Assembly (NCBI GenBank): GCA_014800795.1
Contig: JAAVFL010000004.1
Location: 1 to 64,000, forward strand
DNA length: 64,000 nucleotides
Direction: 5' to 3'
Origin: Bacteroidales bacterium
GTDB lineage: Bacteria > Bacteroidota > Bacteroidia > Bacteroidales > Muribaculaceae
The notes below the pieces were generated by a model that saw nothing but the letters and a program-made list of their open reading frames with translations, ran no database searches and was not told where the DNA came from. The first letter of the stretch is position 1. Every line of letters starts with the position of its first letter. The translations under genes were made by a program, and so were the position numbers. This document shows, piece by piece, positions 45,846 to 54,766 of this stretch.

Positions 45846-48046
45846 AATTCAGGAATCAGTTCTTAATGGCTGCCGTAGTGTCGGCCGTTGTCGCTGTCGG
45901 GTGGACCCCATCGTCGGAGGCGAAAAGTAAAAAGGTGGATGATGGGGTTAAAACCACGTTCCAGACCTCGAGAGGCTGGCGACCGACTATAGATAACCGG
46001 GCAGATGCCGTGATGGTTTACGGCGTTGGTGGTAATCCGAGTGACCGCCGCGGTAACACCAACTTCGAGGAGCGTGTGGAGAGTTGGAAGGATAAAGGCT
46101 ACACCGTTCACTTCATGACTGGAATAGCATGGGGTGAGTATCAGGATTATTTCACAGGCAAATGGGACGGAAAGTGGCATCTCGACGAGGGACAGGTGAC
46201 ACAACGGGGCGACACCATATGGCACGGGCATATGGTGCCTTATATCGTGCCTTCGGAAAATTTCCTCAAGTATATGAAAGAGATGCATGTGAAGCGTGTT
46301 ATCGACGCGGGAATCGATGCCATCTTCATGGAGGAACCTGAGTTTTGGGCCCGTGGCGGTTATAGCGACGCTTTCAAACGCGAATGGAAGGAGTATTACG
46401 GTACAGACTGGCGTCCGCAGCATGAATCGCCCGAGGCTACGTATATGGCCAACAAATTGAAATACCATCTTTACTATCGCGCTCTCAACGAAGTGTTTAC
46501 TTACGCAAAGGAATATGGCAAGAGCCTCGGACGGGATATAAAGTGTTACGTCCCCACCCATTCGCTCGTGAACTATTCGCAGTGGCAGATCGTGAGCCCT
46601 GAGGCGAGTCTGGCATCGCTCCCGTGTGTCGACGGATATATCGCTCAGGTATGGACAGGTACATCGCGCGAGCCAAATTTCTTCAACGGTGTGCAGAAAG
46701 AGCGTGTGTTCGAAACCGCATATCTCGAATATGGCTCTATGGAATCTATGACTGCTCCTACTGGAAGAAAGATGTTTTTCCTGACAGACCCGATAGAGGA
46801 CCGCGCCAAGGATTGGGACGACTATAAGCGCAACTATCAGGCGACATTTGTGGCTCAGTTGCTATATCCCGGTGTGGCCGACTATGAAGTGATGCCGTGG
46901 CCCGAACGAATCTACGAAGGGTTATATCGCGTTGGAGCCGGCAGTGATGAGAAGACACGTATCCCGCGATTCTACTCCACTCAGATGCAGGTTATGATCA
47001 ATGCGCTCAACAAGATGCCGGTGAGTGATAATGCCGTGTCTGGTAGCGACGGCATCGGTGTGCTGATGTCGAACTCGCTGATGTTCCAGCGTTTTCCTCT
47101 TCACGATGGGTATGATGATCCGCAGCTTGCCAATTTCTATGGGCTTGCCCTTCCGCTGGTCAAGCGCGGAGTTCCGGTTAAGACGGTGCATATCGAGAAT
47201 CTCGGATTCCCCGCTACCCTGGCCGATACCAAGGTGCTGCTGATGACTTACTCCAATATGAAACCGCTCGATCCGGCCGCACATACGTATCTGGCTGAAT
47301 GGGTGAGGAAGGGTGGAAAACTTGTGTTCTGCGGGTCGGATAAAGATCCTTTCCAGCAGATTGAGGAATGGTGGTCTACGGGTGATAACAGCTATACCGC
47401 ACCTTCCCAGCATCTGTTTACTCTGCTCGGTATCGGGGCTGATGCTCCGCAGGGTGAATATAAAGTGGGCAAAGGAACGGTGTGTGTACTCCGTGCCGAT
47501 CCGAAGGAACATGTGTTGAAGGCCGGTGGCGACGCATCGTTTATTGATGCAGTGACCCGTCTGTACAACGGTAGCAAGGGTTCGGATATCGTTTTCAAGA
47601 ATGATTTTCTGCTTCAGCGCGGTCCCTATGCTATCGCGGCTGTTGTCGATGAGGGTGTGAGTCCGGAACCTTTGCGTTTGCAGGGAAGTTACATAGATAT
47701 GTTTGATCCCGCACTTCCGGTGGTTGACGGATATGTAGTCGAACCCGGGCATCAGGCTCTGCTGCTCGATCTTGCGAAAGTAGATAAACCGAAACATCCT
47801 CAGGTACTTGCAGCTTCTTTCCGCGAATCGGATGAAGCCGCTTCGAAAGGTGCTTATGCCTTTACTGCAAAAAGTCCGGTTGATACCGATGGAATTGCCC
47901 GCGTTCTTTTGCCTTCTGTTCCGACGAGTGTAAAGATCGACGGTACCGATACGTTCGATCGTTCATTGTGGGATCCGGCATCGCGGACCTATCTTCTCCG
48001 TTTCGAAAATCTTCCGGAGGGTCACCGTGTGGAATTCACCTGGTGA
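45842..48046 (+). CDS. Exported protein with GH-like barrel and trimerisation-like domain, unassigned
   Basis: A 734-residue protein with a signal peptide (MKFRNQFLMAAVVSAVVAVGWTPSSEA). The N-terminal half reads like a TIM-barrel glycosidase: GIDAIFMEEPEFW followed by FKREWKEYYG resembles GH42-like enzymes, with Glu-Glu at the acid position. Residues about 400-520 (VLLMTYSNMKPLDPAAHTYLAEWVRKGGKLVFCG) match a beta-galactosidase trimerisation/glutamine-amidotransferase-like fold. A beta-domain follows. No CAZy family can be assigned. It overlaps the ApbE-like gene by 4 bases and ends the operon before a strong hairpin. Confidence 0.8.
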   Translation: MKFRNQFLMAAVVSAVVAVGWTPSSEAKSKKVDDGVKTTFQTSRGWRPTIDNRADAVMVYGVGGNPSDRRGNTNFEERVESWKDKGYTVHFMTGIAWGEYQDYFTGKWDGKWHLDEGQVTQRGDTIWHGHMVPYIVPSENFLKYMKEMHVKRVIDAGIDAIFMEEPEFWARGGYSDAFKREWKEYYGTDWRPQHESPEATYMANKLKYHLYYRALNEVFTYAKEYGKSLGRDIKCYVPTHSLVNYSQWQIVSPEASLASLPCVDGYIAQVWTGTSREPNFFNGVQKERVFETAYLEYGSMESMTAPTGRKMFFLTDPIEDRAKDWDDYKRNYQATFVAQLLYPGVADYEVMPWPERIYEGLYRVGAGSDEKTRIPRFYSTQMQVMINALNKMPVSDNAVSGSDGIGVLMSNSLMFQRFPLHDGYDDPQLANFYGLALPLVKRGVPVKTVHIENLGFPATLADTKVLLMTYSNMKPLDPAAHTYLAEWVRKGGKLVFCGSDKDPFQQIEEWWSTGDNSYTAPSQHLFTLLGIGADAPQGEYKVGKGTVCVLRADPKEHVLKAGGDASFIDAVTRLYNGSKGSDIVFKNDFLLQRGPYAIAAVVDEGVSPEPLRLQGSYIDMFDPALPVVDGYVVEPGHQALLLDLAKVDKPKHPQVLAASFRESDEAASKGAYAFTAKSPVDTDGIARVLLPSVPTSVKIDGTDTFDRSLWDPASRTYLLRFENLPEGHRVEFTW

Positions 48047-48107
48047 TCGACGGTCTCAGATCCGGAAACGGGTAGTAACTATCAATCCGGAATTCCAGTG
48101 TATGCTT

Positions 48108-48139
48108 AACATCGCGGCGCCTAAAGGCGCCGCGATGTT
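48108..48139 (+). terminator. Terminator-like hairpin after the Gfo/Idh operon
   Basis: AACATCGCGGCGCC, loop TAAA, and a perfect complement: a 14-bp GC-rich stem 61 bases after the stop. No long T run. Confidence 0.65.
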
Positions 48140-48263
48140 GCTGTATTAACGTAGAATGTACAATCAGAAAGTATAGTTCGGTATGGATATACTGTAATTT
48201 CGGCTTGTGCTGTTTTTATTACTTTCTTATTTTGCAGTGTTTTACCGAAGTGATTGTACGGAA

Positions 48264-48301
48264 CTCGCCCGGCAATCCGCATTCCGCGGTTGCCGGGCGA
48301 G
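48264..48301 (-). terminator. Terminator-like hairpin after rpsA
   Basis: CTCGCCCGGCAA and its perfect complement, 12-bp stem, 37 bases past the rpsA stop on the minus strand. It faces the hairpin at 48108; the genes converge. Confidence 0.6.
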
Positions 48302-48338
48302 CTGTGTTATGCTGAATATGATTCAGGCGATTTGTTTA

Positions 48339-50123
48339 TCAGTTCTTGGAGAGTTTCTCCTTAAGAGCTGCGAGAGCCTCGATGTCGCCGAGGGTAGTCT
48401 TTTCAACGGGAGCTGCGAGTGCGGGTGCTTCCTCAGCCTTGCGGGGAGCGCGCTTGGCAGCCTTGCGGGCTTCAGCCTTCTCTGCCTTAGCCTCATCTTC
48501 AAAAATGCGGCTGTGGCTGAGGATGATGCGCTTGCTGTCTTTGTTGAATTCGATTACCTTGAAGTCGAGCTTCTCGTCAACCTTGGCCTGTGAGCCGTCT
48601 TCCTTAACGAGGTGTTTGGGAGTAGCGAAGCCTTCAACACCGTAGGGGAGTGCGATTACAGCGCCCTTGTCGAGCATTTCTACGATAGTGCCCTGATGAA
48701 CGGAACCAACGGTGAAGATGGTTTCGAATACATCCCAGGGATTCTCTTCGAGCTGCTTGTGGCCGAGGCTGAGGCGACGGTTTTCCTTGTCGATTTCGAG
48801 AACGACAACCTGGATGTCAGAACCGATCTGAGTGAATTCAGAGGGGTGCTTGACTTTCTTGGTCCATGAAAGGTCGGAGATGTGGATGAGACCGTCGACA
48901 CCTTCTTCGATTTCAACGAATACACCGAAGTTGGTGAAGTTGCGCACGCGTGCGGTGTGCTGTGAACCAACGGGATATTTAACTTCGATGTCTTCCCAGG
49001 GATCCTGCTTGAGCTGCTTGAGACCGAGGCTCATCTTGCGCTCTTCGCGGTCGAGGGTGAGGACTACAGCTTCAACTTCGTCGCCAACCTTGAGGAAGTC
49101 CTGAGCAGAGCGGAGGTGCTGGCTCCAGCTCATTTCGCTTACATGGATAAGACCTTCCACGCCGGGAGCAACTTCTACGAATGCACCGTAATCGGCCATA
49201 ACCACTACGCGGCCTTTAACCTTGTCGCCAACCTTGATGTCGGCAGCGAGTGCATCCCAGGGATGGGGCTGGAGCTGCTTGAGACCGAGAGCGATGCGCT
49301 TCTTCTCGTTGTCGAAGTCGAGAATAACGACATTGAGCTTCTGGTCGAGGGCAACAACCTCTTCGGGGTGGCTTACGCGGCCCCAAGAAAGGTCGGTGAT
49401 ATGGATAAGACCGTCGACACCGCCGAGGTCGATGAACACACCGTAGGAGGTGATGTTCTTGACGGTTCCTTCGAGAACCTGACCTTTTTCGAGCTTGGCG
49501 ATGATTTCGCGCTTCTGCTGCTCGAGTTCAGCCTCGATAAGAGCCTTGTGGCTGACAACCACGTTGCGGAATTCGGGGTTGATTTTCACAACTTTGAATT
49601 CCATAGTCTTGCCAACGAAAATATCGTAGTCGCGGATGGGTTTCACGTCGATCTGCGAGCCGGGGAGGAATGCCTCGATGCCGAACACGTCCACGATCAT
49701 GCCGCCTTTTGTGCGGCATTTGATGTAACCCTTGATGATTTCGTCGTTTTCCAGAGCCTGGTTAACGCGTTCCCATGAGCGGGAAGCGCGGGCTTTGCGG
49801 TGAGACAGGATGAGCTGACCCTTCTTGTCTTCCTGGTTTTCGATGAATACCTCGACAACGTCGCCGACTTTGATGTCGGGGTTGTAGCGGAATTCATTCA
49901 TGGGGATGATACCGTCAGACTTGTAGCCGATGTTAACCACAGCTTCGCGCTTGTTGAGGGCGATGATGGTACCTTCGATTACTTCTTTGTCCTTTACGGT
50001 GTTGAGCGATTCGTCGTAGGTGCGGGTAAGCTCCTCGCGCGACTTCTCGCAGTTGTTTTCCCCTCTTTCATAGGCATCCCAGTCAAAATCTGCGATGGGA
50101 GAGGTTTTAACTTCTTCAGTCAT
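48339..50123 (-). CDS. rpsA: 30S ribosomal protein S1
   Basis: Binds mRNA on the small ribosomal subunit. From ATG 50123 the protein has 594 residues with six S1 RNA-binding domains (first near 48-115, KEVIEGTIIALNKREAVVNIG; last near 479-548, GSVHQGTIVEMLDKGAVIALP). The middle repeats carry the GVFVDLGGVDGLIHISDLSW-type core. The C-terminal tail is Ala/Lys/Glu-rich (AEKAEARKAAKRAPRKAEEAP). The frame extends upstream to 50249, but that part is arginine-rich noise lying over the promoter. S1 matters strongly in Bacteroidetes because most genes lack Shine-Dalgarno sites. Confidence 0.96.
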   Translation of the reverse strand: MTEEVKTSPIADFDWDAYERGENNCEKSREELTRTYDESLNTVKDKEVIEGTIIALNKREAVVNIGYKSDGIIPMNEFRYNPDIKVGDVVEVFIENQEDKKGQLILSHRKARASRSWERVNQALENDEIIKGYIKCRTKGGMIVDVFGIEAFLPGSQIDVKPIRDYDIFVGKTMEFKVVKINPEFRNVVVSHKALIEAELEQQKREIIAKLEKGQVLEGTVKNITSYGVFIDLGGVDGLIHITDLSWGRVSHPEEVVALDQKLNVVILDFDNEKKRIALGLKQLQPHPWDALAADIKVGDKVKGRVVVMADYGAFVEVAPGVEGLIHVSEMSWSQHLRSAQDFLKVGDEVEAVVLTLDREERKMSLGLKQLKQDPWEDIEVKYPVGSQHTARVRNFTNFGVFVEIEEGVDGLIHISDLSWTKKVKHPSEFTQIGSDIQVVVLEIDKENRRLSLGHKQLEENPWDVFETIFTVGSVHQGTIVEMLDKGAVIALPYGVEGFATPKHLVKEDGSQAKVDEKLDFKVIEFNKDSKRIILSHSRIFEDEAKAEKAEARKAAKRAPRKAEEAPALAAPVEKTTLGDIEALAALKEKLSKN

Positions 50124-50246
50124 TAAAAAAATGGTTAATAAAAAATGGTTAATATAAATCTCAAAGTCGCTATGCGCCAATCGGTTACGCTTGTCGCTCA
50201 AGCTAAGTTGCGATTCCGGCCGCGCACAGTGAGCCCTAAGGCGCTG

Positions 50247-50277
50247 CAAAGTTACATCTTTTTTGTTGAATTACAAC
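50247..50277 (-). promoter_or_regulatory. Promoter of rpsA
   Basis: Minus-strand GTTG (50277-50274), a 19-base spacer and TAACTTTG (50254-50247). The leader of about 117 bases could hold an autoregulatory site. Confidence 0.65.
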
Positions 50278-50766
50278 ACTTTTCACGTCCGGATGCAAAA
50301 ATATTTATTTCTCAGGTGGTCCCCGTCCCATTAGGGCAGACGGATTCGTTGTCTGCGACAATTTTTTTTCATAGATTGAGTAATCGGTTCTATTGAAAGT
50401 GTAATAGCAAAGTAATGAAAATTATTGCGTACGATGTAATCAGCGTAGCAAATGGTTGATCGTCAGCCTGGAGCGAAGTAGGGCGATTCCATGCAATGCA
50501 GTAAATTGCTGATTGTCAGCGGGGATAAAAGGCTGTTGCAGCGGGAGATGGTTTCTGCATCGAGGCACCTATGGCGCCTCGATGGGAGTATAGGGCGGGG
50601 GAGCATGGAGCGGGAGCGCAGGGGAGAAGAAAAGCCGGCATGCTGGCGTATCGCTGCGGATAACTTATTCAGCCAATGGCAGCCTGCTCATGAAATATTT
50701 TGATCAGGTTGCCTTCCGGGCCTTACTTAGTTATGACGCGGATGGGCCACGTCACCCTAATGGTTC
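50278..50766. repeat. Repeat-rich intergenic region with partial copies of both dispersed families
   Basis: No gene. 50410-50435 (AAGTAATGAAAATTATTGCG) is a damaged terminus of the AAGTAAGTC family. 50557-50625 resembles 17869-17914: a hairpin (CATCGAGGC/GCCTCGATG) followed by GGGAGTATAGGGC and G-rich GGAGC units. Near 50700, TTTTGATCAGGTTGCC recalls the motif at 9056-9068. Confidence 0.5.
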
Positions 50767-53394
50767 TCATTCGTCGGCGGCAGGCCGGAGGCCAAAGCCG
50801 TATAATATCACGTTGGACTGGACATTTGATATTCCGTTCTTTCCTACGATAAGATAGCGGGCCAGGGTTGATGATCCGGCAATGTTGGTCCACGAGGTGC
50901 TTTCTCCGTCGAAGTGAACCTCCGAACCTGTGGCCGAGCGGTAGCCGAACACGGGGAATGTGGCGGATGAACCGTCGGGCAGGGTCAACTTCATGGAATT
51001 CAGCGACGCATCGTATTTCCACGGATATGTTACCATGATGTCGAAAACATTCTCGTCGGGTACTTTGGCCCCTGACGGGCAAGGATCGTAGATCGTTTTC
51101 ACCGACGTGGGGTTGCCGGCTGATGGTTTCGATACAATCTGGTCGATGTTCCACAGATTCAGGTAGCATGGCTTTATTTTCCTCACTTCCGTCTCACGAC
51201 CTGTGAAGAACAGGAGCGGGTGGCATATCGAAGCCTTAATCATATCCTTATGGGCTGTTCCGGCGGTCTGCGTGGGAATACTGCTTCCGTTTATCTCGTT
51301 GCGGTCAGTGTCGTAGAATTGTTGCAGATTTGATATGAAGGGATCTTTGCGTCCCCACTGATAGAAGCTGCTGCAATCGTGGGTGTCGATTGTTTTCTCT
51401 TCCTGAAGAATGTCTACGGTGATGGTGCGCGGGGTAACCCCTTCCGGCACATTTTTCTGAACAATCTTCATCTTTATGGATGAGGCGGGGAATTCCGTGC
51501 GGTCTCCTCCATAGATGCGTCCGAGGTCGCAGGGGTAGAGGCGATATGTGCCCGCCGTGCTGTCGCTGATCTCCGTCCATGCTTCTCCGGGCTTGAAATC
51601 GGTGATCCATATCTGCCAGCTCCACATAGCGTTACCATCGGCATCGCGCACGGCAAGCATGGCGTTGCCCTGACGGATGGCAGCAGCCGGTACATCGAAC
51701 TCCAGATTCTTGCGGTCGGATGAGAGAGCTACGTTTCTGATAATCCCTATGCGTTCCTCCCATATCATTGCGGCATCAGCGGGCTCACATCCGCTGTTGT
51801 TGTAGATGTAGGGGTCGGTGATCTCGTTGCCGAGATGGTTGATAAAATGATACAGCGCCTTAGAGTTGTTGGCGGTGGTTGGGGCGAGTGTGGAAATGTA
51901 TGCGCTCTCGTTGGTGGCACCGTTTTTAATGGCGTTTCCGTAGACGAGCGGCAGTGAATAGTGGCCGGGAGCATTGACAATGTAACAGTTGGCGGTGTTC
52001 TCAACGGTCAGTGCGCCCGTAGAGTTGGCCAGGTTGTAGGGGGTGTTTCCGCTTGAGGCGTTGATATCCTGAGCCTGCCGTAGTGCGGCGGTCTGATCGC
52101 TCATCTGCAGGAATTGCGGGTCGTTGAGGTCGGTGGTGAGTTCGCATGCGGTATCGCCTGTTCCGGAAAGTCCGTATCCTGAAATCCATACGGGGGTAGT
52201 TGTGAGGGGATTGCCGTCACTGTCGGTCAGTGTGGCTTCCCATTCCACGGGAATTGCCGCCGCACCTGTTCCGTCGTCGTAGCTGCTTTTGACGTTGTAG
52301 GTGAGCGTTCCTCCGGTGTATTTCGAACTGAGGCTCTCTGTAGGGTTCCCGTCGGCGTCGGTCACTTCAAGTATCAGATCGGGAGCGGCAGGATTGGCGG
52401 AAAGTCTGTATGTGACGATCTTGCCGGCGCTCCAGGTCTGTCCGCCCAGCGAGGCCGTGAACTCCGATGTTCCGCCGTCGGTCTCGACGGTCAGTGTAAC
52501 GGAGGCTTCCTGCGTGAGCGTCTGCGGTAGAAGCATAAAGGTATGCTCCTCGTCGGTGATAGCTTCGTCAGGGGCGGTATAGTCAGAATTGTCGGCCGCG
52601 GCGAAGGTTCTGCCGGGGGTGACTTCATAGGATGCGTCTCCTGTCGTTTCGCTCCACTTACCGTCGTCAAGCGAAAGTGTGGCACTGTTTTTAACGCCGG
52701 ATATCTTTATGGATGTCACCGTACAGGGGGCAAGCTCCGTTCCGGTGACGAATCTGACGGCTGTCAGCGCATGGTTGAATTCCAGGGCGCATGGCGAGGC
52801 TGACGCATCGGTAGGTGTGGCCCACATAAGGTCTGCCTGATCGGTAACCTCAGCCGGGGTTACATATGCGAGGGTCAGCGATCCGTCGCTGCCGGCGATG
52901 GGGGTGTTTTCCGCACTGTAGGGAGCGTAGGCGTTGAAATGCAGCGATCCTTTGCCGGGCCAAAGATATTCGCCGGCGGGTGTCCAGGCTCCGGTCTCGG
53001 TAATCTCCACGTTGCGCATGTACAGTCCGGAACCTGAGGCACCGGCATTGTATGTAGCGAACACTCCGCACGATGTAAGGGTAGCGGTGTACACGGGCAC
53101 GCCGCGCGATACGCCCTGTGCGGCTGCCGCCATGTCGGTAACATCCGGCGTAAGATAAAACGTGCCGTCCTGTGATTTGAGTCGCAGGGTTGCAAGCCGC
53201 GTAGGGCCGGCGGCGGTAGTCTCGCCGCGCGAGGATATGCCACGGTTCCACTCTCCGGCTGCCGACACCTCAAACCGTATCAGTGCCCCATCTGCGGAGG
53301 CGACTTCCATATCATCATCGGAGCAGGCGGTAAACCCGCCGAGCATACCGGTCAGCATGGCCGGAAGCAGAAATATGTGGCATATATCCCGCAT
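50767..53394 (-). CDS. Large fimbrillin-family lipoprotein, probable tip/accessory subunit
   Basis: An 875-residue lipoprotein (lipobox FTAC near residue 24, CSDDD). Residues about 35-330 are a fimbrillin/Mfa-like domain: RFEVSAAGEW, GISSRGETTAAGPTR (a basic cleavage-type site), HFNAYAPYSAENTPI, ADLMWATP, LEFNHALTAVRF. The C-terminal 500 residues are beta-rich and end with CHPLLFFTG...DPCPSGAKVPDENVF and a YGFGLRPAADE tail typical of long accessory fimbrial proteins in Bacteroidales. It is the last gene of the fimbria run, separated from the main fimbrillin by a 235-base gap filled by repeat copy C. A tip or host-binding role is inferred from size and position. Confidence 0.85.
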   Translation of the reverse strand: MRDICHIFLLPAMLTGMLGGFTACSDDDMEVASADGALIRFEVSAAGEWNRGISSRGETTAAGPTRLATLRLKSQDGTFYLTPDVTDMAAAAQGVSRGVPVYTATLTSCGVFATYNAGASGSGLYMRNVEITETGAWTPAGEYLWPGKGSLHFNAYAPYSAENTPIAGSDGSLTLAYVTPAEVTDQADLMWATPTDASASPCALEFNHALTAVRFVTGTELAPCTVTSIKISGVKNSATLSLDDGKWSETTGDASYEVTPGRTFAAADNSDYTAPDEAITDEEHTFMLLPQTLTQEASVTLTVETDGGTSEFTASLGGQTWSAGKIVTYRLSANPAAPDLILEVTDADGNPTESLSSKYTGGTLTYNVKSSYDDGTGAAAIPVEWEATLTDSDGNPLTTTPVWISGYGLSGTGDTACELTTDLNDPQFLQMSDQTAALRQAQDINASSGNTPYNLANSTGALTVENTANCYIVNAPGHYSLPLVYGNAIKNGATNESAYISTLAPTTANNSKALYHFINHLGNEITDPYIYNNSGCEPADAAMIWEERIGIIRNVALSSDRKNLEFDVPAAAIRQGNAMLAVRDADGNAMWSWQIWITDFKPGEAWTEISDSTAGTYRLYPCDLGRIYGGDRTEFPASSIKMKIVQKNVPEGVTPRTITVDILQEEKTIDTHDCSSFYQWGRKDPFISNLQQFYDTDRNEINGSSIPTQTAGTAHKDMIKASICHPLLFFTGRETEVRKIKPCYLNLWNIDQIVSKPSAGNPTSVKTIYDPCPSGAKVPDENVFDIMVTYPWKYDASLNSMKLTLPDGSSATFPVFGYRSATGSEVHFDGESTSWTNIAGSSTLARYLIVGKNGISNVQSNVILYGFGLRPAADE

Positions 53395-53436
53395 GGCTGT
53401 TCTTTTTTATTTTGAGTTATGTTTAAGTGGCTTTTT

Positions 53437-53620
53437 AAGTAAGTCGTGGAAATTATTTTATATTATCCGTGATCATACTTTCAGTCGGATTTTGCTCGAA
53501 GATGAAGGAGTGTAGCGAGCTACACGACTGAAGGTGAGGGCGAAATCCGGCGAAAGGATGCCGCGGATGATATAAAGTCTTGTTAAGTATATTATACGTA
53601 ATAATTTTCATGACTTACTT
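53437..53620. repeat. Dispersed inverted-repeat element, copy C (184 bp, fullest form)
   Basis: Left terminus AAGTAAGTCGTGGAAATT... at 53437, inverted right terminus ending GACTTACTT at 53620. The interior (TCGGATTTTGCTCGAAGATGA and GGCGAAAGGATGCCGC) is shared in part with copies A, B and E. Between them is the small palindrome TGTAGCGAGCTACA. No coding capacity. It separates two fimbrial genes. Confidence 0.8.
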
Positions 53621-53629
53621 ATCTGTGGT

Positions 53630-54721
53630 TTATTTTGATGATGTGTCATCGGACTGTTCGGTGACATCCATCGGAAGGTCTACAGGATTATCAACCCAAT
53701 CTTCAACATCTACGGTAAATTTGATCGGGCCGCCGAGCACCTCTATACCCGGATCAGGATCATTAGGATCGACATATCCGGCGCCATGTGAGAAGTCGAG
53801 GTTGTAGATGTATTTCTTGCCCTGCTCCCAGTTGGTGGAGATAGGTATGGCCGCCCACTGACATCCGGATTCAGACGGGAAGGGGTAAACGGTCACTCCG
53901 GTCTCTGTTGTCTCTATCTGGAGGCGTACCGACAGATAAGCGCCTTTCGCGCTGTTCGTGGTGTCGGTCTTGGGGTTCCATGCTGTAAGTTGCTGCGGCA
54001 ACAGGATCGCGTTACCCTCGCTGCCCATCAGGGTGGCATCGTCGGCGGTAAGGGTCACCGGGGTGTCGTATGTCTCTTCGTATATAGCCTTGTCACTTCC
54101 GAGGGTCCAGTCGGAGGCAGTGAAATCGAACGATCCCTCCGACACGGGTTGTCCGATACGTACACCGCTGACTTTGAAGGTGTAAACTTCATTATCGGCC
54201 TTACCTCTTATTTCAATCTGCGAGAGTCTGTGGGCGAATGTAAGTTCCACACCGCTTGCTTCGTTCTGCGAGCGGTTGCCGGATGCGTTGGCGGTGATGA
54301 AATCTACCTGATCGGCTACATTGGCAGCCGGGGAGAAGCCGGTCATGTTTTTGGTATCGGTATCGATCGTGACTTTTCCGCCCGGATTTGTCGGTGCATA
54401 GGCGTAGAAGGTGAGTTCGGTGTCGTCGCCGGGCCAATGATATTCGGGCGTCGATACAAAGAAGCCGTCTGTTCCCTTCAAGAAGTCAAGTCCGGGGAAG
54501 TAGAGTGAGTTGCCCATGAAAGCTGTCACGTTGATTTCCGAAAGGTTGGCATTGGTGATTTCGGTGCTGCGCGACAGAGGCGATAACGCCGGTCCCATGG
54601 CAGGTCTGAAACCGATTGCATAGTCACTGGTAGTTTCGCTTCCGGTCATCACAGGTTCATCCTGCGAGCATGAAGCTAGGGTCAGTGCGCCCAGAGCAGA
54701 AAGTAAAAGCATCTTTTTCAT
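53630..54721 (-). CDS. Fimbrillin-family lipoprotein (probable major subunit)
   Basis: A 363-residue Mfa/FimA-like fimbrillin. Signal peptide with lipobox LASC (Cys18). The mature chain begins with a propeptide-like region ending in SPLSRSTEITN; an Arg there is where fimbrillin precursors are usually cut before strand-exchange assembly. EINVTAFMG, YHWPGDDTELTFYAYAP, DQVDFITANASG and VELTFAHRLSQIEIRGK are typical of the family. It is followed after 9 bases by repeat copy C. Its size, close to known fimbrillins, suggests it is the stalk subunit. It starts 45 bases after the DUF5119-like gene. Confidence 0.88.
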   Translation of the reverse strand: MKKMLLLSALGALTLASCSQDEPVMTGSETTSDYAIGFRPAMGPALSPLSRSTEITNANLSEINVTAFMGNSLYFPGLDFLKGTDGFFVSTPEYHWPGDDTELTFYAYAPTNPGGKVTIDTDTKNMTGFSPAANVADQVDFITANASGNRSQNEASGVELTFAHRLSQIEIRGKADNEVYTFKVSGVRIGQPVSEGSFDFTASDWTLGSDKAIYEETYDTPVTLTADDATLMGSEGNAILLPQQLTAWNPKTDTTNSAKGAYLSVRLQIETTETGVTVYPFPSESGCQWAAIPISTNWEQGKKYIYNLDFSHGAGYVDPNDPDPGIEVLGGPIKFTVDVEDWVDNPVDLPMDVTEQSDDTSSK

Positions 54722-54766
54722 TATCCTTATCGTATTTAACAGTTATTTGATGAGTAAAAATATATA

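Noticed and set aside
49116-49778. Plus-strand 220-codon ORF opposite rpsA
   Set aside because: Antisense shadow of the repeated S1 domains.
53437-53620. Invertible phase-variation promoter for the fimbria genes
   Set aside because: The inverted repeats also occur at unrelated loci, and no invertase or promoter box was seen inside the element.
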